This document shows positions 43,749 to 44,462 of a stretch of DNA of 44,462 nt, piece by piece; within the stretch, counting starts at the first letter, position 1, and each line of letters starts with the position of its first letter. Made by a program: the position numbers and the translations under genes. Source of the stretch: Bacteroidaceae bacterium (GTDB lineage: Bacteria > Bacteroidota > Bacteroidia > Bacteroidales > Bacteroidaceae); NCBI GenBank assembly GCA_017628845.1, contig JAGBYI010000002.1:1-44462 (forward strand), in the 5' to 3' direction. The notes under the pieces are model-generated. The model was not told the origin of the DNA, searched no databases, and worked only from the letters and a program-made list of their open reading frames with translations.

Positions 43749-44462
43749 ATGACAAGTTACAAGGAATTGGGTCTGGTGAACACCCGTGAAATGTTCGCCA
43801 AGGCAGTAGCAGGTGGCTACGCTATCCCTGCTTTCAACTTCAACACAATGGAGCAGATGCAGGCTATCGTTCAGGCTGCTGTAGAGTGCAAGTCTCCCGT
43901 TATCATGCAGGTATCTAAGGGCGCTCGTGCTTATGCCAACGGTACTATCCTGCGCTACATGGCTCAGGGTGCTGTTGAGTACGCAAAGGAGCTGGGTTGC
44001 GAGAATCCCCAGATCGTTCTGCACCTCGACCACGGTGACAGCTTCGAGATCTGTAAGGAGTGTATCGACAACGGTTTCTCTTCTGTAATGATTGACGGTT
44101 CTCACCTTCCCTACGAGGAGAACATTGCTCTCACCAAGAAGGTTGTTGAGTATGCACATGCACACGACGTAACTGTTGAGGCTGAGCTCGGTGTATTGGC
44201 AGGTGTTGAGGACGAGGTATCTTCAGAGGTTTCTCACTACACCAAGCCCGAGGAGGTTGTAGACTTCTCTACACGTTCAGGTTGCGACTCTCTGGCTATC
44301 TCTATCGGTACCAGCCATGGTGCTTACAAGTTCACTCGTGAGCAGTGCACTGTAGATCCTCAGACTGGCAAGCTCGTTCCTCCTCCATTGGCATTCGACA
44401 TCCTGGCAGAGATCGAGAAGCAGCTGCCCGGTTTCCCCATCGTTCTCCACGGTTCTTCTTCA
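43749..44462 (+). CDS. fbaA: Class II fructose-1,6-bisphosphate aldolase, 3' end outside the window
   Basis: 238 codons open to the window edge. MTSYKELGLVNTREMFAKAVAGGYAIPAFNFNTMEQMQAI, LHLDHGD (catalytic Asp and zinc His), MIDGSHLPYEENI, VEAELGVLAG (zinc-site Glu) and SIGTSHGAYKF (His ligand and phosphate loop) are typical of class II zinc-dependent aldolases; LHGSS at the edge starts the last metal-ligand block. It interconverts fructose-1,6-bisphosphate with dihydroxyacetone phosphate and glyceraldehyde-3-phosphate in glycolysis. It lies 59 bases after the EEP gene; no clear promoter box or terminator is seen in between, so read-through is possible. Confidence 0.95.
   Translation, partial: MTSYKELGLVNTREMFAKAVAGGYAIPAFNFNTMEQMQAIVQAAVECKSPVIMQVSKGARAYANGTILRYMAQGAVEYAKELGCENPQIVLHLDHGDSFEICKECIDNGFSSVMIDGSHLPYEENIALTKKVVEYAHAHDVTVEAELGVLAGVEDEVSSEVSHYTKPEEVVDFSTRSGCDSLAISIGTSHGAYKFTREQCTVDPQTGKLVPPPLAFDILAEIEKQLPGFPIVLHGSSS

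Overview
The window reads as chromosomal DNA of a Bacteroidales bacterium, most likely a Prevotella-like genus. This rests on gene content (GH92, GH125 and GH110 glycosidases, DUF4954, DUF5672, DUF5689 and DUF6359 proteins, a TonB-dependent receptor, type B L31) and on promoters of the Bacteroidetes type (TTTG or TTG, 19-21 bases, then TAnnTTTG) in front of many genes. No rRNA, tRNA or CRISPR array was seen.

Layout. 1-300: remnant of an IS3-type transposase. 575-3743 (minus): gluQ-like tRNA-modifying synthetase and a DUF4954 beta-helix protein. 3882-6791: M16 zinc protease lipoprotein. 6930-8878 (minus): groS-groL. 9069-9926: OB-fold/HD exoribonuclease. 10187-13900: large secreted GH2 beta-galactosidase. 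13952-14933: REP palindromes around a REP-associated tyrosine transposase (RAYT). 14960-18432 (minus): TerB/J-domain protein and a metzincin-like zinc protease. 18580-24758: GH92, GH125 and GH110, which with the GH2 enzyme form a host-glycan trimming group. 25287-35328: envelope polysaccharide/lipid A region with an MsbA-like exporter, six putative glycosyltransferase or sugar-related proteins, DUF5672, an LpxL-like acyltransferase and a shrunken IS982 element. 35636-43689: a putative extracellular nucleic-acid acquisition group (TonB receptor, DUF5689 and DUF6359 lipoproteins, NUC endonuclease lipoprotein, divergent EEP-family nuclease) with rpmE2 between. 43749-end: class II fructose-bisphosphate aldolase, cut by the window edge.

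The most unusual feature is the repeat system. A 25-base element, GTAG plus the palindrome GGACGCTGCGTGCAGCGTCC plus G, occurs as full or degenerate copies at 15 places. Two four-copy clusters (order forward, forward, reverse, reverse) lie inside or next to a direct duplication that brackets the RAYT gene. Inverted pairs bracket the GH125 gene. Three copies lie inside coding sequence, one in the RAYT gene itself and two in gluQ, always in frame and always read as DAA(R/C)SVPT. In gluQ the REP travels with a second hairpin element and a heptad minisatellite. The GTAG foot matches what is known of proteobacterial REP/RAYT systems, so this looks like a Bacteroidetes REP-RAYT system that is tolerated, or even used, as protein sequence. 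Separately, several intergenic regions carry tandem repeats with a 22-base (or 11-base) period, one directly upstream of the beta-galactosidase promoter.
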